Below are positions 32,193 to 41,922 of a stretch of 64,000 nucleotides of DNA, piece after piece. The notes beneath the pieces are model-generated. The model was not told the DNA's origin, made no database searches, and was given only the letters and a program-made list of their open reading frames with translations. How positions within the stretch are numbered: the first letter of the stretch is position 1; every line of letters starts with the position of its first letter. The stretch comes from Evansella cellulosilytica DSM 2522 (GTDB lineage: Bacteria > Bacillota > Bacilli > Bacillales > Salisediminibacteriaceae). The stretch is taken from NCBI RefSeq assembly GCF_000177235.2, contig NC_014829.1:2728001-2792000 (forward strand), given 5' to 3'. The translations under genes were made by a program, and so were the position numbers.

Positions 32193-33397
32193 TTTTGTTT
32201 CTCCATATAAATTTCAAGCGTGTTATCTAATAGCTTTTTAGCAGCTTCTTTTTTCGTTGTCATCGGTATATGAACAGTTTGTCCATCTCTTTTATATAAG
32301 AGAAGCTCATTCGTATCAGATTGAAATCCAGTTCCAGGGCTTATAATTGAATTTGCTGCTATCATATCAAGATTCTTATTGTTCAATTTATTCTTTGCAT
32401 ATGTCTCGATATTTTCGGATTCAGCTGCAAAACCTACTAGTATTTGGTTTGTGCGTTGTTCCCCTAATGTTTTTAAAATATCAAGTGTCCTTTCCATTTC
32501 TACAGTTAAGTCTCCACTTTGTTTTTTCACTTTGTGGTCGAAAGTAGTTTTTGGCCTATAATCTGCAACAGCCGCTGCTTTAATAACAATATCCTGACCT
32601 TCAAAGTGTTTTGTGACAGCGTCATACATGTCACTTGCACTCTCTACAGGAATAGTAGTAACACCATGAGGAGGCTTTATATTAGTCGGACCTGTTATAA
32701 GGATTACTTCCGCTCCCCTTTCTGCTGCTTCCTCTGCTATTGCATAACCCATTTTTCCTGAAGATCGATTCGAGTAAAACCTCACGGGATCGATTTTTTC
32801 TTGGGTTGGACCTGCGGTAACTAGTATTTTTTTCCCCTGCCAACTTTTATTTTCTAATTTAGTAAAATGACGTTGCACGACAGATAGGATATCATCTGGC
32901 TCAGCCATTCTTCCTTTTCCGACATAACCACAAGCTAAATATCCTTCATTCGGTTCAATAAACTGGTAACCGTATGCATGCAGTGTATCCATGTTCTTTT
33001 TTACAGCTGGATGTTCATACATATGTACATTCATTGCAGGTGCAATATATACCGGCACAGTAGTAGCTAGCAAAGTTGTTGTGAGCATATCATCCGCAAT
33101 ACCATTAGCAAGCTTCCCTATAACATTCGCCGTAGCTGGAGCAACGACTACAACATCTGCCCAGTCAGCAACATCTATATGTGCTATTTTATCTCTTTCT
33201 AGCTCTTCAAATGTATTTGTATAAACATAGTCTCGAGAAAGTGCTTGGAATGTTAGAGGTGTTACAAATTCACAAGCGGATTTTGTCATAACCACTTTCA
33301 CATTGTAGTTAGCTTGTACTAGTTTACTTGTTAGCGCTGCCGATTTAAAAACGGCAATACCACCTGATACGCATAGTAAAACATTTCTCTTCTCCAC
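32189..33397 (-). CDS. coaBC: Bifunctional phosphopantothenoylcysteine decarboxylase / phosphopantothenate-cysteine ligase
   Basis: Catalyses two consecutive steps of coenzyme A synthesis. It has 402 residues. The N-terminal flavoprotein domain CoaC has VLLCVSGGIA, APAMNVHMYEHPA and the active cysteine in ACGYVGKGRM. The C-terminal CoaB domain has GPTQEKIDPVRFYSNRSSGKMG. The start is placed at the GTG at 33397 because CTGGAGGCG lies 7 bases before it; a longer TTG frame overlaps that SD. Confidence 0.95.
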   Translation of the reverse strand: MEKRNVLLCVSGGIAVFKSAALTSKLVQANYNVKVVMTKSACEFVTPLTFQALSRDYVYTNTFEELERDKIAHIDVADWADVVVVAPATANVIGKLANGIADDMLTTTLLATTVPVYIAPAMNVHMYEHPAVKKNMDTLHAYGYQFIEPNEGYLACGYVGKGRMAEPDDILSVVQRHFTKLENKSWQGKKILVTAGPTQEKIDPVRFYSNRSSGKMGYAIAEEAAERGAEVILITGPTNIKPPHGVTTIPVESASDMYDAVTKHFEGQDIVIKAAAVADYRPKTTFDHKVKKQSGDLTVEMERTLDILKTLGEQRTNQILVGFAAESENIETYAKNKLNNKNLDMIAANSIISPGTGFQSDTNELLLYKRDGQTVHIPMTTKKEAAKKLLDNTLEIYMEKQK

Positions 33398-33470
33398 AAT
33401 ATTCGCCTCCAGCAAATAATACTATCTTTATCTACTTACACATTACAGAAAAACGTTGAGAAAAACAATA

Positions 33471-33521
33471 AAGAAGAGGCGTCAAAGGTTGCTTCTTTCC
33501 CCCCCTTTGATTCCTCTTCTT
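33471..33521 (-). terminator. Hairpin between rpoZ and coaBC
   Basis: AAGAAGAGG and CAAAGG pair with CCTTTG and CCTCTTCTT around a 15-base loop, followed on the minus strand by UUAUUGUUUUU. This is a likely terminator or attenuator ending the yloC-remA-gmk-rpoZ transcript. Confidence 0.7.
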
Positions 33522-33543
33522 CAACTACGTCATATAATACTAT

Positions 33544-33750
33544 TTAATCTAGTTTGCCTTGCAACGTTAGTTTTTCTGCATCAATTTCTTCTAAAGCCAT
33601 CCCTACATAGTTTACAGACTTTGATTTAGAAGTTTTTTGATAAGATTCAGGTTTTTCTCTAAGTTCTCTAGCTCGTTTAGATGAAACCGTTACTAACGTA
33701 TACTTTGAATTAATTTTTGTCATTAAAGAATCGATTGATGGTTGTAGCAT
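33544..33750 (-). CDS. rpoZ: RNA polymerase omega subunit
   Basis: Small subunit assisting assembly of RNA polymerase. It has 68 residues, with the omega core [20 protein letters not shown], a conserved ARELRE and the C-terminal ALEEI. The ATG at 33750 is supported by GTGGAGGAGTGAG; the longer frame (start 33786) runs into gmk without an SD. It follows gmk by 4 bases. Confidence 0.95.
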   Translation of the reverse strand: MLQPSIDSLMTKINSKYTLVTVSSKRARELREKPESYQKTSKSKSVNYVGMALEEIDAEKLTLQGKLD

Positions 33751-33754
33751 AGAC

Positions 33755-34366
33755 TCACTCCTCCACAAGCTCTTTATATTTATCAATGAGACGTTCTTTT
33801 TTGCAATTCTCTGCTGTTACGATTGCTTTAATACGTTCTACAGCAGCCTCCACCTCATCATTTTCAACTACATAATCATATTTATCCATTAATTCAATTT
33901 CATCTTTAGCAATTGTCATGCGACTATCTATAAGATCTTTCGTTTCCGTACCTCTACCTTCTATGCGATTGCGTAACTCTTTCAAGCTAGGAGGCATTAA
34001 GAAAATAAATACTCCTTCAGGGAACGTTTCCTTTACTTGAAGTGCCCCTTGTACTTCAATTTCAAGTATTACATCATGTCCTGACGCAATGGTCTCTTCA
34101 ACATAAGTTCGAGGAGTTCCATAATAGTTATCTACATATTTTGCCCATTCTAATAGTTGATTATTTTCAATCATATGCTCAAACTGTTCTTTTGTCTTAA
34201 AGAAGTAGTTTACCCCGTCTACTTCACCTGTTCTAGGGTTTCGAGTTGTTGCAGAAACAGAATAACGAATATGTGTGTCATGCTTTCGTAACGCCCCACA
34301 TACCGTTCCTTTTCCAACTCCAGACGGTCCAGACAGAACAATTAGTAAACCTTTATCTCTTTTCAT
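33755..34366 (-). CDS. gmk: Guanylate kinase
   Basis: Phosphorylates GMP to GDP. It has 203 residues. The P-loop is GPSGVGKGT near residue 13; the GMP-binding region shows [15 protein letters not shown] and the lid region [13 protein letters not shown]. In its Bacillus place between remA and rpoZ, although a 590-base gap with repeats separates it here from remA. Confidence 0.97.
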   Translation of the reverse strand: MKRDKGLLIVLSGPSGVGKGTVCGALRKHDTHIRYSVSATTRNPRTGEVDGVNYFFKTKEQFEHMIENNQLLEWAKYVDNYYGTPRTYVEETIASGHDVILEIEVQGALQVKETFPEGVFIFLMPPSLKELRNRIEGRGTETKDLIDSRMTIAKDEIELMDKYDYVVENDEVEAAVERIKAIVTAENCKKERLIDKYKELVEE

Positions 34367-34539
34367 ACTAACCCCCAGCTTTCATGATACCAACTCATCT
34401 ATCATGTTTTACCATAAATGTTCACCTATATTCAAGGACTTTTATGAAATTCAGCAAATTTTTTCTGCGTCTTTCATCATAAATGTATATTTTGAATGAC
34501 AAGGTGGGTAATGCAAACATATTTATTTTTTTATCTTTT

Positions 34540-34740
34540 GGCTATGTTAAACTTTGTTGTTGATTTTCGATTCAGGACGCTCATTGCTCTGTATATTGTG
34601 AATTGATGATCCCTGCACAAGCTCGCTTTCCGTGGGCGGCTGGTGAGCCTCCTCGACCTGCGGTCTGTGGGGTCTCACCCCTGCCTTTGATCCCACAGGA
34701 GTCTCGCTTGCTCCAATCTCATCAATTCGTTCTTAAAATA
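34540..34740. repeat. Bacillaceae-type intergenic structured repeat element
   Basis: About 200 bases, GC-richer than its surroundings. It begins GGCTATGTTAAACTTTGTTG and contains the blocks GCTCGCTTTCCGTGGGCGGC, GGTGAGCCTCCTCGACC, TGTGGGGTCTCACC and CACAGGAGTCTCGCTTGCTC. From memory, near-identical blocks occur in many Bacillaceae intergenic regions. Several self-complementary pairs (GGTGAG/CTCACC) suggest a folded RNA or a small non-autonomous mobile element. A relative lies at 59515-59705 and a fragment at 17299. Confidence 0.75.
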
Positions 34741-34780
34741 TAGATTATGAATATTAATATACGATACAATCATGCTTTTT

Positions 34781-34942
34781 ACTTTTTCAGTGTCCTCCGT
34801 TACTTATCTTTTCCGATCCCTCGAAGGGATGTGCGGTGTCACCTCTGTTACTTGAAAGCCCACTATAAGTGTGTTTCTTATAGTGGGCACGCCGCGAGAG
34901 TCGTCATTGCCGGACTTATGATAGGACACCCTCGCATTTATT
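34781..34942. repeat. Composite of small intergenic repeats before remA's 3' end
   Basis: ACTTTTTCAGTGTCCT (34781) is a half copy of the CACTGAAAAAGTG family. TCATTGCCGGACTTATGATA followed by GGACACCCTCGCATTTATT (34904-34942) is closely matched at 63558-63601 after sigG. No gene is visible in the 590-base gmk-remA gap. Confidence 0.6.
34858..34888 (-). terminator. Terminator of remA
   Basis: Perfect 12-bp stem GCCCACTATAAG / CTTATAGTGGGC with a 7-base loop, followed on the minus strand by UUUCAAG. The tail is like that after the acpP hairpin. Confidence 0.65.
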
Positions 34943-34955
34943 ATTGTCAACCGCT

Positions 34956-35225
34956 TTACTCTTCAGACACTTCATCTTTATTATTGAATACACGCTGCGC
35001 AACTGTTTCTGGTTGAACAGCTGATAAAATAACATGATCACTGTCAGCAATAATAACTGCACGTGTTCTTCTCCCGTACGTTGCATCGATAAGCATGTTT
35101 CGGTCCCTTGCTTCTGTAATAATTCTCTTAATAGGTGCTGATTCTGGACTTACAATGGAAATAATTCTATTTGCAGATACAATATTTCCAAACCCAATAT
35201 TAATAAGACGAATATCCATTTTCAT
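34956..35225 (-). CDS. remA: Extracellular matrix regulator RemA (DUF370)
   Basis: DNA-binding activator of biofilm matrix and osmoprotection genes in B. subtilis. It has 89 residues. The protein is highly conserved: [29 protein letters not shown] and [20 protein letters not shown], the last including the Arg-rich DNA-contacting region. It lies between yloC and gmk as in B. subtilis. Confidence 0.97.
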   Translation of the reverse strand: MKMDIRLINIGFGNIVSANRIISIVSPESAPIKRIITEARDRNMLIDATYGRRTRAVIIADSDHVILSAVQPETVAQRVFNNKDEVSEE

Positions 35226-35272
35226 TTCCCCTAACTATATAATATGTCATTGTAGTTCATAATCTCTTTCAG

Positions 35273-36154
35273 TTATTCAATATTCTGTACTTGTTCCCGT
35301 ATTTTTTCGAGTTCAGATTTTAAATCGACGACAGTTTGACTAATAGATACATCATTCGCTTTTGAACCGATTGTATTTATCTCTCGATTTAACTCTTGTA
35401 CAAGAAAGTCTAGCTTTCTACCGACAACCTCCGATTGATTTAACACTTGTGAAAACTGTTTTAAATGGCTCTCAATTCGGGTTAGCTCTTCTTGTATGTC
35501 TGCTTTATCTGCGTATACTGCCACTTCCGTTAATATACGCGATTCATCAATATCAAGGTTTCCACTCATAAATTCTTGCACCCGTTTCATTAATCGTTCA
35601 CGGTAATGTGCTTGTACTTGAGGTGCATAGTCCTTTAGTTTTTGTGTACCTTCGTCCATTTTATTAATGCGTTTATGTATATCCTCATAAAGCATTATCC
35701 CTTCTCTTTTCCTCATTTCCTTCAATTGGCTAGTAGCTTCAATCGTCCCTTCAATCACCATCGTTTCTAAAGATTCAGCTACACTGTCTGACTCTTGTAC
35801 TTCAACGACATCCTCATGTAGTAAAAGCTTATCTATAGGAAAGGTTTGTGAGGTAACGTACTTACTACCAATTTCTTCGAATGCTTGATGGTATTCATCT
35901 AGCAAATCCCAGTCAACTTGTAAAGAACGATTAACTATACCCTCACCTTTTAAATTAATGAAGACATCAACTTTACCTCTTTTGACCTGCTTCAATATAA
36001 TTTTCTTTAATTTATCCTCTAGAAAGAAAAATTGTCGGGGCATTCGAATATTTATTTCGCAAAATCTGTGATTTACAGCTCTCATCTCCACTGTTACGTG
36101 ACAATCCCTGTTTTCCTTTAGAGTTCTTCCATATCCTGTCATACTTATAATCAT
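35273..36154 (-). CDS. yloC: YicC/YloC-family endoribonuclease
   Basis: Member of the YicC family, for which endoribonuclease activity on small RNA or mRNA is reported. It has 293 residues. The N-terminal MIISMTGYGR and the C-terminal block KLDFLVQELNREINTIGSKA are diagnostic; a coiled-coil middle lies around 150-250. The ATG at 36154 is chosen because the B. subtilis protein begins the same way and GGATGTGAT lies upstream. That leader contains a 19-base sequence identical to the one before fapR. Confidence 0.93.
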   Translation of the reverse strand: MIISMTGYGRTLKENRDCHVTVEMRAVNHRFCEINIRMPRQFFFLEDKLKKIILKQVKRGKVDVFINLKGEGIVNRSLQVDWDLLDEYHQAFEEIGSKYVTSQTFPIDKLLLHEDVVEVQESDSVAESLETMVIEGTIEATSQLKEMRKREGIMLYEDIHKRINKMDEGTQKLKDYAPQVQAHYRERLMKRVQEFMSGNLDIDESRILTEVAVYADKADIQEELTRIESHLKQFSQVLNQSEVVGRKLDFLVQELNREINTIGSKANDVSISQTVVDLKSELEKIREQVQNIE

Positions 36155-36347
36155 TTCTATCACATCCACACTTATATTCTAAATTATTTTATCGCCTACA
36201 ACAAGAGAAAGTATAAGAAACATGTATATCTACACTTAATTCCGTCTTTCTTCGTACATTAAAACATAATTTAACAAGTTATTCCAATATGAAAGTGCAT
36301 AAATATTGTGAGCATTTTAGGAATTATTTCCTGTGATTATACTTCTT

Positions 36348-36356
36348 TGCTATAAT
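36348..36356 (+). promoter_or_regulatory. Extended -10 promoter for rqcH
   Basis: TGCTATAAT, an extended consensus -10, lies 66 bases before rqcH. The -35 region is poor. The 267-base yloC-rqcH gap has no gene. Confidence 0.55.
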
Positions 36357-36421
36357 TAATAATTAGATTATTATTTTAAAGTATTAAAATTTAAATTGTA
36401 AGTAAGTATGGGGGTTTTAAT

Positions 36422-38128
36422 ATGTCCTTCGATGGCATTGTAACAAGAGCAGTTGTTCATGACATACAAAAAGCATTAATTTCAGGAAGAATCGTAAAAA
36501 TACACCAACCATATAAGACCGACTTAGTGTTGACCATCAGGGTTCACGGGAGAAATAAATCATTTTTCCTGTCAGCAAACCCTTCTTTTGCTCGCTTTCA
36601 TATTACAAAGGAGAAATACGACAACCCTCAAGAGCCACCAATGTTTTGCATGTTATTAAGGAAACATTTAGAAGGAAGTGTCCTAGAAAATATTCAACAA
36701 ACTGGCTTAGAAAGAATTGTGACCTTCTCTTTTAAAGGAACAAATGAAATCGGTGATGTATCGTATAAAACACTAATTATTGAACTAATGGGAAGGCACA
36801 GTAATATTCTTTTCGTTAATACGGATGACAATAAAATTATTGATAGCATTAAGCATATCCCACCCTCTCTATCTAGCTATCGCACTGTACTTCCTGGTCA
36901 GCCTTATAAGGAGCCGCCACACCTAGAAAAGCTTAATCCATTAGAGGTAACCGAGGAGGATTTACTAAAAAAGCTTGATTTCAATAAAGGAAAAATGAAT
37001 GAACAATTAATACAACTCTTTAGTGGATTGTCTCCACAAGTAGTGAAAGAAATATTATCTCGTGCAAAATTTACAAATAGAGAGACGCTACCTAAAGCTT
37101 TCTTTGACGTGTTAGAACCAATAAAACAGCACAAATACACACCTCAGATGATACAAACGAACGATACAGAGGCTTTCTCTGTTATAGATCTCACACATAA
37201 AAATGGAAAAAGACAACAATTTGAAAATGTACACGATCTGTTAGATAGATACTTTTATGGTAAAGCAGAGAGGGATCGTGTAAAGCAACAGGCTCATGAC
37301 TTAGAAAAATTTTTACGTAACGAATACAATAAAAATAAGAAAAAAATAAAAAAGCTTGAAAAAACATTAAAGGATGCAGATAAAGCTCAAAAGCAACAAC
37401 GATTCGGTGAGCTTTTAACTGCCCATATGCACATTGTTCGTCAAGGTGACAAAGAAGTAACTGTAACTGATTATTATGACGAAAATCAAGGTACAGTAAC
37501 GATACCAATTGATCCACAAAAGTCACCAGCTGATAATGCACAACAATATTTTAAACGGTACCATAAATTAAAAAATTCAGTATCGGTAGTTAAGGAACAA
37601 ATTGTTGCTGCAAAAAATGAAATGAGTTATTTAGATCAACTTATACAGCAAGTAGAAAGTGCTTCACCGCGTGATATAGAAGGGATTCGTGAAGAATTAG
37701 CAGAAGAAGGATATATTAAAAAACGCCCGCAAAAAAAACAAAAGAAAAAACAAGAAAAACCTATACTTGATCACTACGTATCCTCTGAAGGTGTCGACAT
37801 TTATGTCGGTAGAAATAATAAACAAAACGAGTACTTAACAAACCGAATGGCACATCAAAATGATACTTGGTTGCATACAAAGGATATTCCAGGCTCGCAT
37901 GTTGTTATTCGTAGCACTGAGTTTGGAGAAACTACTCTCAACGAAGCTGCTAACTTAGCAGCATTTTATAGTAAAAGTCGTCATTCAGGTCAAGTGCCCG
38001 TTGATTACACGCTTATTCGCCATGTAAAAAAACCTAATGGTGCAAAACCAGGTTATGTAATATATGATAATCAAAATACTTTGTATGTTACACCTGACGA
38101 AGACCTTATAAGAAAACTAAAAAAATAA
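36422..38128 (+). CDS. rqcH: Ribosome-associated quality control protein RqcH (NFACT family)
   Basis: Binds split 50S subunits with obstructed peptidyl-tRNA and directs poly-alanine tail synthesis. It has 568 residues. The NFACT-N domain (about 1-200) begins MSFDGIVTRAVVHDIQ and has NPSFARFH and ELMGRHSNI. Then come an HhH region, a long Lys-rich coiled coil (about 290-440) and the C-terminal NFACT-R domain with WLHTKDIPGSHVVIR. In older work it was annotated as a fibronectin-binding protein. It is one of three plus-strand genes and is convergent with the ABC genes. Confidence 0.96.
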   Translation: MSFDGIVTRAVVHDIQKALISGRIVKIHQPYKTDLVLTIRVHGRNKSFFLSANPSFARFHITKEKYDNPQEPPMFCMLLRKHLEGSVLENIQQTGLERIVTFSFKGTNEIGDVSYKTLIIELMGRHSNILFVNTDDNKIIDSIKHIPPSLSSYRTVLPGQPYKEPPHLEKLNPLEVTEEDLLKKLDFNKGKMNEQLIQLFSGLSPQVVKEILSRAKFTNRETLPKAFFDVLEPIKQHKYTPQMIQTNDTEAFSVIDLTHKNGKRQQFENVHDLLDRYFYGKAERDRVKQQAHDLEKFLRNEYNKNKKKIKKLEKTLKDADKAQKQQRFGELLTAHMHIVRQGDKEVTVTDYYDENQGTVTIPIDPQKSPADNAQQYFKRYHKLKNSVSVVKEQIVAAKNEMSYLDQLIQQVESASPRDIEGIREELAEEGYIKKRPQKKQKKKQEKPILDHYVSSEGVDIYVGRNNKQNEYLTNRMAHQNDTWLHTKDIPGSHVVIRSTEFGETTLNEAANLAAFYSKSRHSGQVPVDYTLIRHVKKPNGAKPGYVIYDNQNTLYVTPDEDLIRKLKK

Positions 38129-38268
38129 GCAAAAAATTGAGTCATAAGATTATTTTTAACGATCGATTTGAATGTAAGGAATGTGCTTAGTAGCCGAAGC
38201 CGCATAAAAAACAACAAAGTTTACGAAAACAGCTTTATTCAAAATCTGTATTCGAAAAGTAAAAAACA

Positions 38269-38315
38269 GAGGGCACTGAAAAAGTTGTATTGTACTTTTT
38301 CAGTGCCTCTTTTTT
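38269..38315. terminator. Bidirectional terminator built from a CACTGAAAAAGTG repeat
   Basis: GAGGGCACTGAAAAAGT pairs with ACTTTTTCAGTGCCTC over about 16 bp, followed by T6. It sits between convergent rqcH and the ABC exporter, only 3 bases past the latter's stop. The same sequence family occurs in other gaps. Confidence 0.88.
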
Positions 38316-38317
38316 CA

Positions 38318-40156
38318 TTATCCTGCATTTAAAACTTTAAATTGTGCTTTTACTAATGAATAGTATTCCCCTTTTTGATTCATTAACTCGTCGTGATTAC
38401 CTTGTTCGATAATATTCCCTTGCTCTAATACAATAATATTATCTGCTTCTCTAATAGTAGATAAACGGTGTGCGATCATAATAGCAGTACGCCCTTCAAG
38501 AAGCTTACGCAATGCTTCTTGAATTACTTGCTCTGTTTCTGTATCGATAGACGCTGTCGCTTCATCTAATATTAAAATTTGAGGATCTGCTAATAGTGCA
38601 CGGGCAAAAGAGATTAACTGTCGCTCTCCAACTGAAAGAACATTACCTCTCTCTTCAACTTCTGTCTCATATCCGTTCTTTAATTGAGATATGAACTTGT
38701 GTGCCCCTACAATTTTTGCAGATTCGATTACTTCCTTATCCGTAGCACTTGGACGACCAAAACGGATATTATCCATAATCGTTCCTGAGAAAATAAAAGT
38801 ATCCTGTAATACGATACTAACCTTTTCACGTAAGCTATCTAGCGTAATATCTCTTAAATCAGTACCATCAATCGTCACTTTTCCTTTAGTAGGGTCATAG
38901 AATCTAGTTATTAAATTTACAATAGTCGTTTTCCCACTTCCTGTATGACCAACTAATGCTACAGTTTGCCCAGCATGCATCGTTAAATCGATACCTTTTA
39001 GCGCTTTTCTTTCTTCATCATAAGCAAATTCAACATTTTCAAAACGAATTTCACCATTTATATGTTGCAGTTTTTCCGCCTTAGGCTTTTCTGGAACAGA
39101 AGGACGCTCATCTAGAAACTCAAATATTCTTTCTGAAGAGGCCATCCCTACTAATAACTGATTATACACTTGCCCCAACCTTGAGATTGGCTCCCAGAAC
39201 ATCCCTATAAAAATAGCAAAAGTTAAGAAGTCTCCAATAGAAATAGACTCGATTTGTATGAGGTACACACCGTACCATAACAAAATTCCAGTTCCGAACG
39301 CACCACTCATTTCAACGAATGGACGAAATATAGCATTCTTCTGTGTTGCATTTCTCCACGCTTCATAGTTTTCTTTATTCATTTTTCTAAAAAAACCGAT
39401 ATTTTCTTTTTCTTGTGTATATGATTGTGTGACTCTAATACCTTGAATACTCTCATTCAAGTGTGAATTAATCATAGATTGTTTTATTCTTACATCCTGC
39501 CAAGACCTACGTATTTTGCGTCTTAATTTAGTGGAAATTAAAAACATAATTGGAAGGATGACCATGATCGCTAGCGTGAGTTCTGGACTTATCATAAACA
39601 ATAAGAAGATGATACCACACAACATAATGACATCCATAAGTAGGTTAATAACTCCGTTTGTAAATAAATCTTGCAGTGAATTTACATCGTTTGTTACTCT
39701 CACAAGTATTGATCCAGCAGAGCGTTGGTCAAAAAAGCGATGTGAAAGCCGTTGAATATGATCAAACAACGATTTTCTTAAATCAAAAATGACATGTTGC
39801 CCAACTTTATTCATATAGTAAATTCTAATCGCATTTCCAGCCCATTGGATCAGATATAATCCAATTAATATAGTGACAATGAGCCATAAAAAGTTAAGAC
39901 TACCTTCTTCTATAATATTATCAAGTGCATAACTACCAATCAGTATTGGTGCGATAAGGCGGACAGCTGTTGCTAGAACCATACCTAGTATGGCTAAAGG
40001 CAATAACTTTTTCGCATATGGTTTCATATAACCAAAAAGCCTTGTCATTTGTTTCCAGTTAAACGGTTTTTCTATTGCATTATCATTTGAATAATGAAAT
40101 CGTTTAAGTGTTCTATCTTCAACATTCTCTTTCGTTTGTACATCTTTATGTGACAA
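38318..40156 (-). CDS. ABC exporter subunit, permease-ATPase (canonical Walker B half)
   Basis: Half-transporter of 612 residues: six membrane helices (about 45-330) fused to an ATPase. Walker A GHTGSGKT is at 403-410 and Walker B ILILDEAT at 527-534 with the catalytic Glu532. The signature is the unusual LSVGE (507-511) instead of LSGGQ. It starts with TTG behind GGGGGG. It pairs with the upstream 583-residue gene, 14 bases away, in which the defects are complementary. It resembles the YknUV, YfiBC and BmrCD type of multidrug exporters; the substrate is unknown. In B. subtilis this position holds sulfate assimilation genes. Confidence 0.9.
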   Translation of the reverse strand: MSHKDVQTKENVEDRTLKRFHYSNDNAIEKPFNWKQMTRLFGYMKPYAKKLLPLAILGMVLATAVRLIAPILIGSYALDNIIEEGSLNFLWLIVTILIGLYLIQWAGNAIRIYYMNKVGQHVIFDLRKSLFDHIQRLSHRFFDQRSAGSILVRVTNDVNSLQDLFTNGVINLLMDVIMLCGIIFLLFMISPELTLAIMVILPIMFLISTKLRRKIRRSWQDVRIKQSMINSHLNESIQGIRVTQSYTQEKENIGFFRKMNKENYEAWRNATQKNAIFRPFVEMSGAFGTGILLWYGVYLIQIESISIGDFLTFAIFIGMFWEPISRLGQVYNQLLVGMASSERIFEFLDERPSVPEKPKAEKLQHINGEIRFENVEFAYDEERKALKGIDLTMHAGQTVALVGHTGSGKTTIVNLITRFYDPTKGKVTIDGTDLRDITLDSLREKVSIVLQDTFIFSGTIMDNIRFGRPSATDKEVIESAKIVGAHKFISQLKNGYETEVEERGNVLSVGERQLISFARALLADPQILILDEATASIDTETEQVIQEALRKLLEGRTAIMIAHRLSTIREADNIIVLEQGNIIEQGNHDELMNQKGEYYSLVKAQFKVLNAG

Positions 40157-40170
40157 GCTGTTTCCCCCCT

Positions 40171-41922
40171 TTATTTCGCTTCCTGTAAGAACGAATTTCT
40201 ATCTTTGAATTGGATATCATATATGCGGCGATAATGACCATCATTCATGAGAAGTTCATCATGTAAGCCTCTTTCTACAATTTCTCCGTTATCTAGTACG
40301 AGAATTTCATCAGCATGCATAAGAGAGGAAATACGGTGTGCGATAATAAATGTTGTCCTCCCTTTCATTACCTCTTTAAATGCTGCCTGAATTTTTGCTT
40401 CTGTTTCCATATCTACAGCACTTGTCGCGTCATCTAATATGAGAATACTAGGGTCTATACAAATTGCTCTTGCAATCGCAATTCTTTGTTTTTGACCACC
40501 TGAAAGACCCATCCCTCTTTCTCCGAGTACAGTATCGTATCCGTTTGGTAACTCCATAATAAAGTCATGTGCTTGTGCCCTTTTAGCAGCATCTATAATT
40601 CTATTCATTGAAGCATCAGGAGAACCATAAGAAATATTATCCTTTATCGAGGAAGAAAACAAAAATGATTCTTGTAAAACAACACCGATATTATGTCTTA
40701 CTGATTTTAAAGAATAATCATGTAAGGGATGACCATCAATCAATATTTCACCACGACTAGGTTCATAAAAACGAGAAATTAGTTGTGTAATAGACGTTTT
40801 ACCCGATCCAGTTGCGCCTATTAAACCAATCGTTTTACCTGGTGGAGCATCAAAGGTAATATTTTTTAGAGCTAAGTCATCTTCACTATCATAACGGTGG
40901 GTAACATTTTTGAATTGAACATGACCTGTCAAACGATTTACTTCAATAACACCAGGCTCGTCAAAAATATCTTCTTTCTCATCCAATACTTGTAATAGTC
41001 GTTCACCAGAAGCCTTTGACTGGGAAAACATATTTACAATAAACCCAAGGTTCATCAGTGGCCCAATAATATACCAAATGGAACTAACAAAAAGTCCGAG
41101 GACACCAGGGGTTATTTGACCATCTATAACAAGCCAGCCCCCATACCCTATTAAAACTACGACACAAATATTACCGATTAACTCCATGACTGGGAAATAT
41201 TTAGCCCAAATGCTTGAAGTATAAATAAACTTGTCTTTATAGTCATTATTTTTGTCATCGAAGCGACCAATTTCAAATTCTTCTTTAGATAACGATTTAA
41301 CAGTGTTCATACCGCTAATGTTTTCTTGCACTTTCGTATTCATATTTGCAAGGGACTTTCTAATACTACGAAAAGCAGGATGCACCTTTTTATCAAATCT
41401 ATAAACAGTGACAACTAAAAATGGCATAGCTGCTAATGTAAATAATGCAAGGCTAGGGCTATAGTAAAGCATAATCCCCATGCTCATACTAACTATTAGG
41501 ACTAAATTAATCAATTGTGCAAATCCATTAGACAAAAAGAAACGGAATCCCTCCACGTCTGCAGTTAAGCGCGACATAAGGTCCCCCGTTCGTGCATTAT
41601 CGTAATACCTAAATGGTAAAAATTGCAGTTTACGATATAGCGCATTACGCAACTTATAAACGGATTGAATACCGAAAAGTTCCCCTAAATACTGATGGAA
41701 ATAAACGGCTACCCCTTTTAAAGCGGTTATTAATAAAAATCCGATCGCTACGTAAGGAACGAGATCAAAATTACCTCCAAGTACAATATGGTCAATCGTT
41801 ACTTGTAAAATGATAGGATAAACTAAAGTAAACCCAGTTACAAAAAGTAATAAAAATACAGAAATGAAAAAATACCGCTTATACGGCCAATAAAATTCCT
41901 TTAAACGTTTAAACGTATTCAA
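40171..41922 (-). CDS. ABC exporter subunit, permease-ATPase (degenerate Walker B half)
   Basis: Half-transporter of 583 residues with six membrane helices (about 15-300) and an ATPase domain. Walker A GATGSGKT is at 369-376 and the signature LSGGQ at 473-477 is canonical, but Walker B reads LILDDAT with Asp498 where the catalytic Glu is expected. I choose the TTG at 41922 because GGGAGG lies 8 bases upstream; the in-frame GTG at 41931 overlaps that SD. Together with the next gene it should form a heterodimer with one active and one degenerate ATP site. Confidence 0.9.
   Translation of the reverse strand: MNTFKRLKEFYWPYKRYFFISVFLLLFVTGFTLVYPIILQVTIDHIVLGGNFDLVPYVAIGFLLITALKGVAVYFHQYLGELFGIQSVYKLRNALYRKLQFLPFRYYDNARTGDLMSRLTADVEGFRFFLSNGFAQLINLVLIVSMSMGIMLYYSPSLALFTLAAMPFLVVTVYRFDKKVHPAFRSIRKSLANMNTKVQENISGMNTVKSLSKEEFEIGRFDDKNNDYKDKFIYTSSIWAKYFPVMELIGNICVVVLIGYGGWLVIDGQITPGVLGLFVSSIWYIIGPLMNLGFIVNMFSQSKASGERLLQVLDEKEDIFDEPGVIEVNRLTGHVQFKNVTHRYDSEDDLALKNITFDAPPGKTIGLIGATGSGKTSITQLISRFYEPSRGEILIDGHPLHDYSLKSVRHNIGVVLQESFLFSSSIKDNISYGSPDASMNRIIDAAKRAQAHDFIMELPNGYDTVLGERGMGLSGGQKQRIAIARAICIDPSILILDDATSAVDMETEAKIQAAFKEVMKGRTTFIIAHRISSLMHADEILVLDNGEIVERGLHDELLMNDGHYRRIYDIQFKDRNSFLQEAK

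Noticed and set aside
34540-34740. Insertion sequence with transposase
   Set aside because: No transposase frame is present; the element is only about 200 bases and is better called a non-coding repeat.
34747-35016. 89-codon plus-strand ORF between gmk and remA
   Set aside because: It consists of repeat and terminator sequence and runs antisense into remA.
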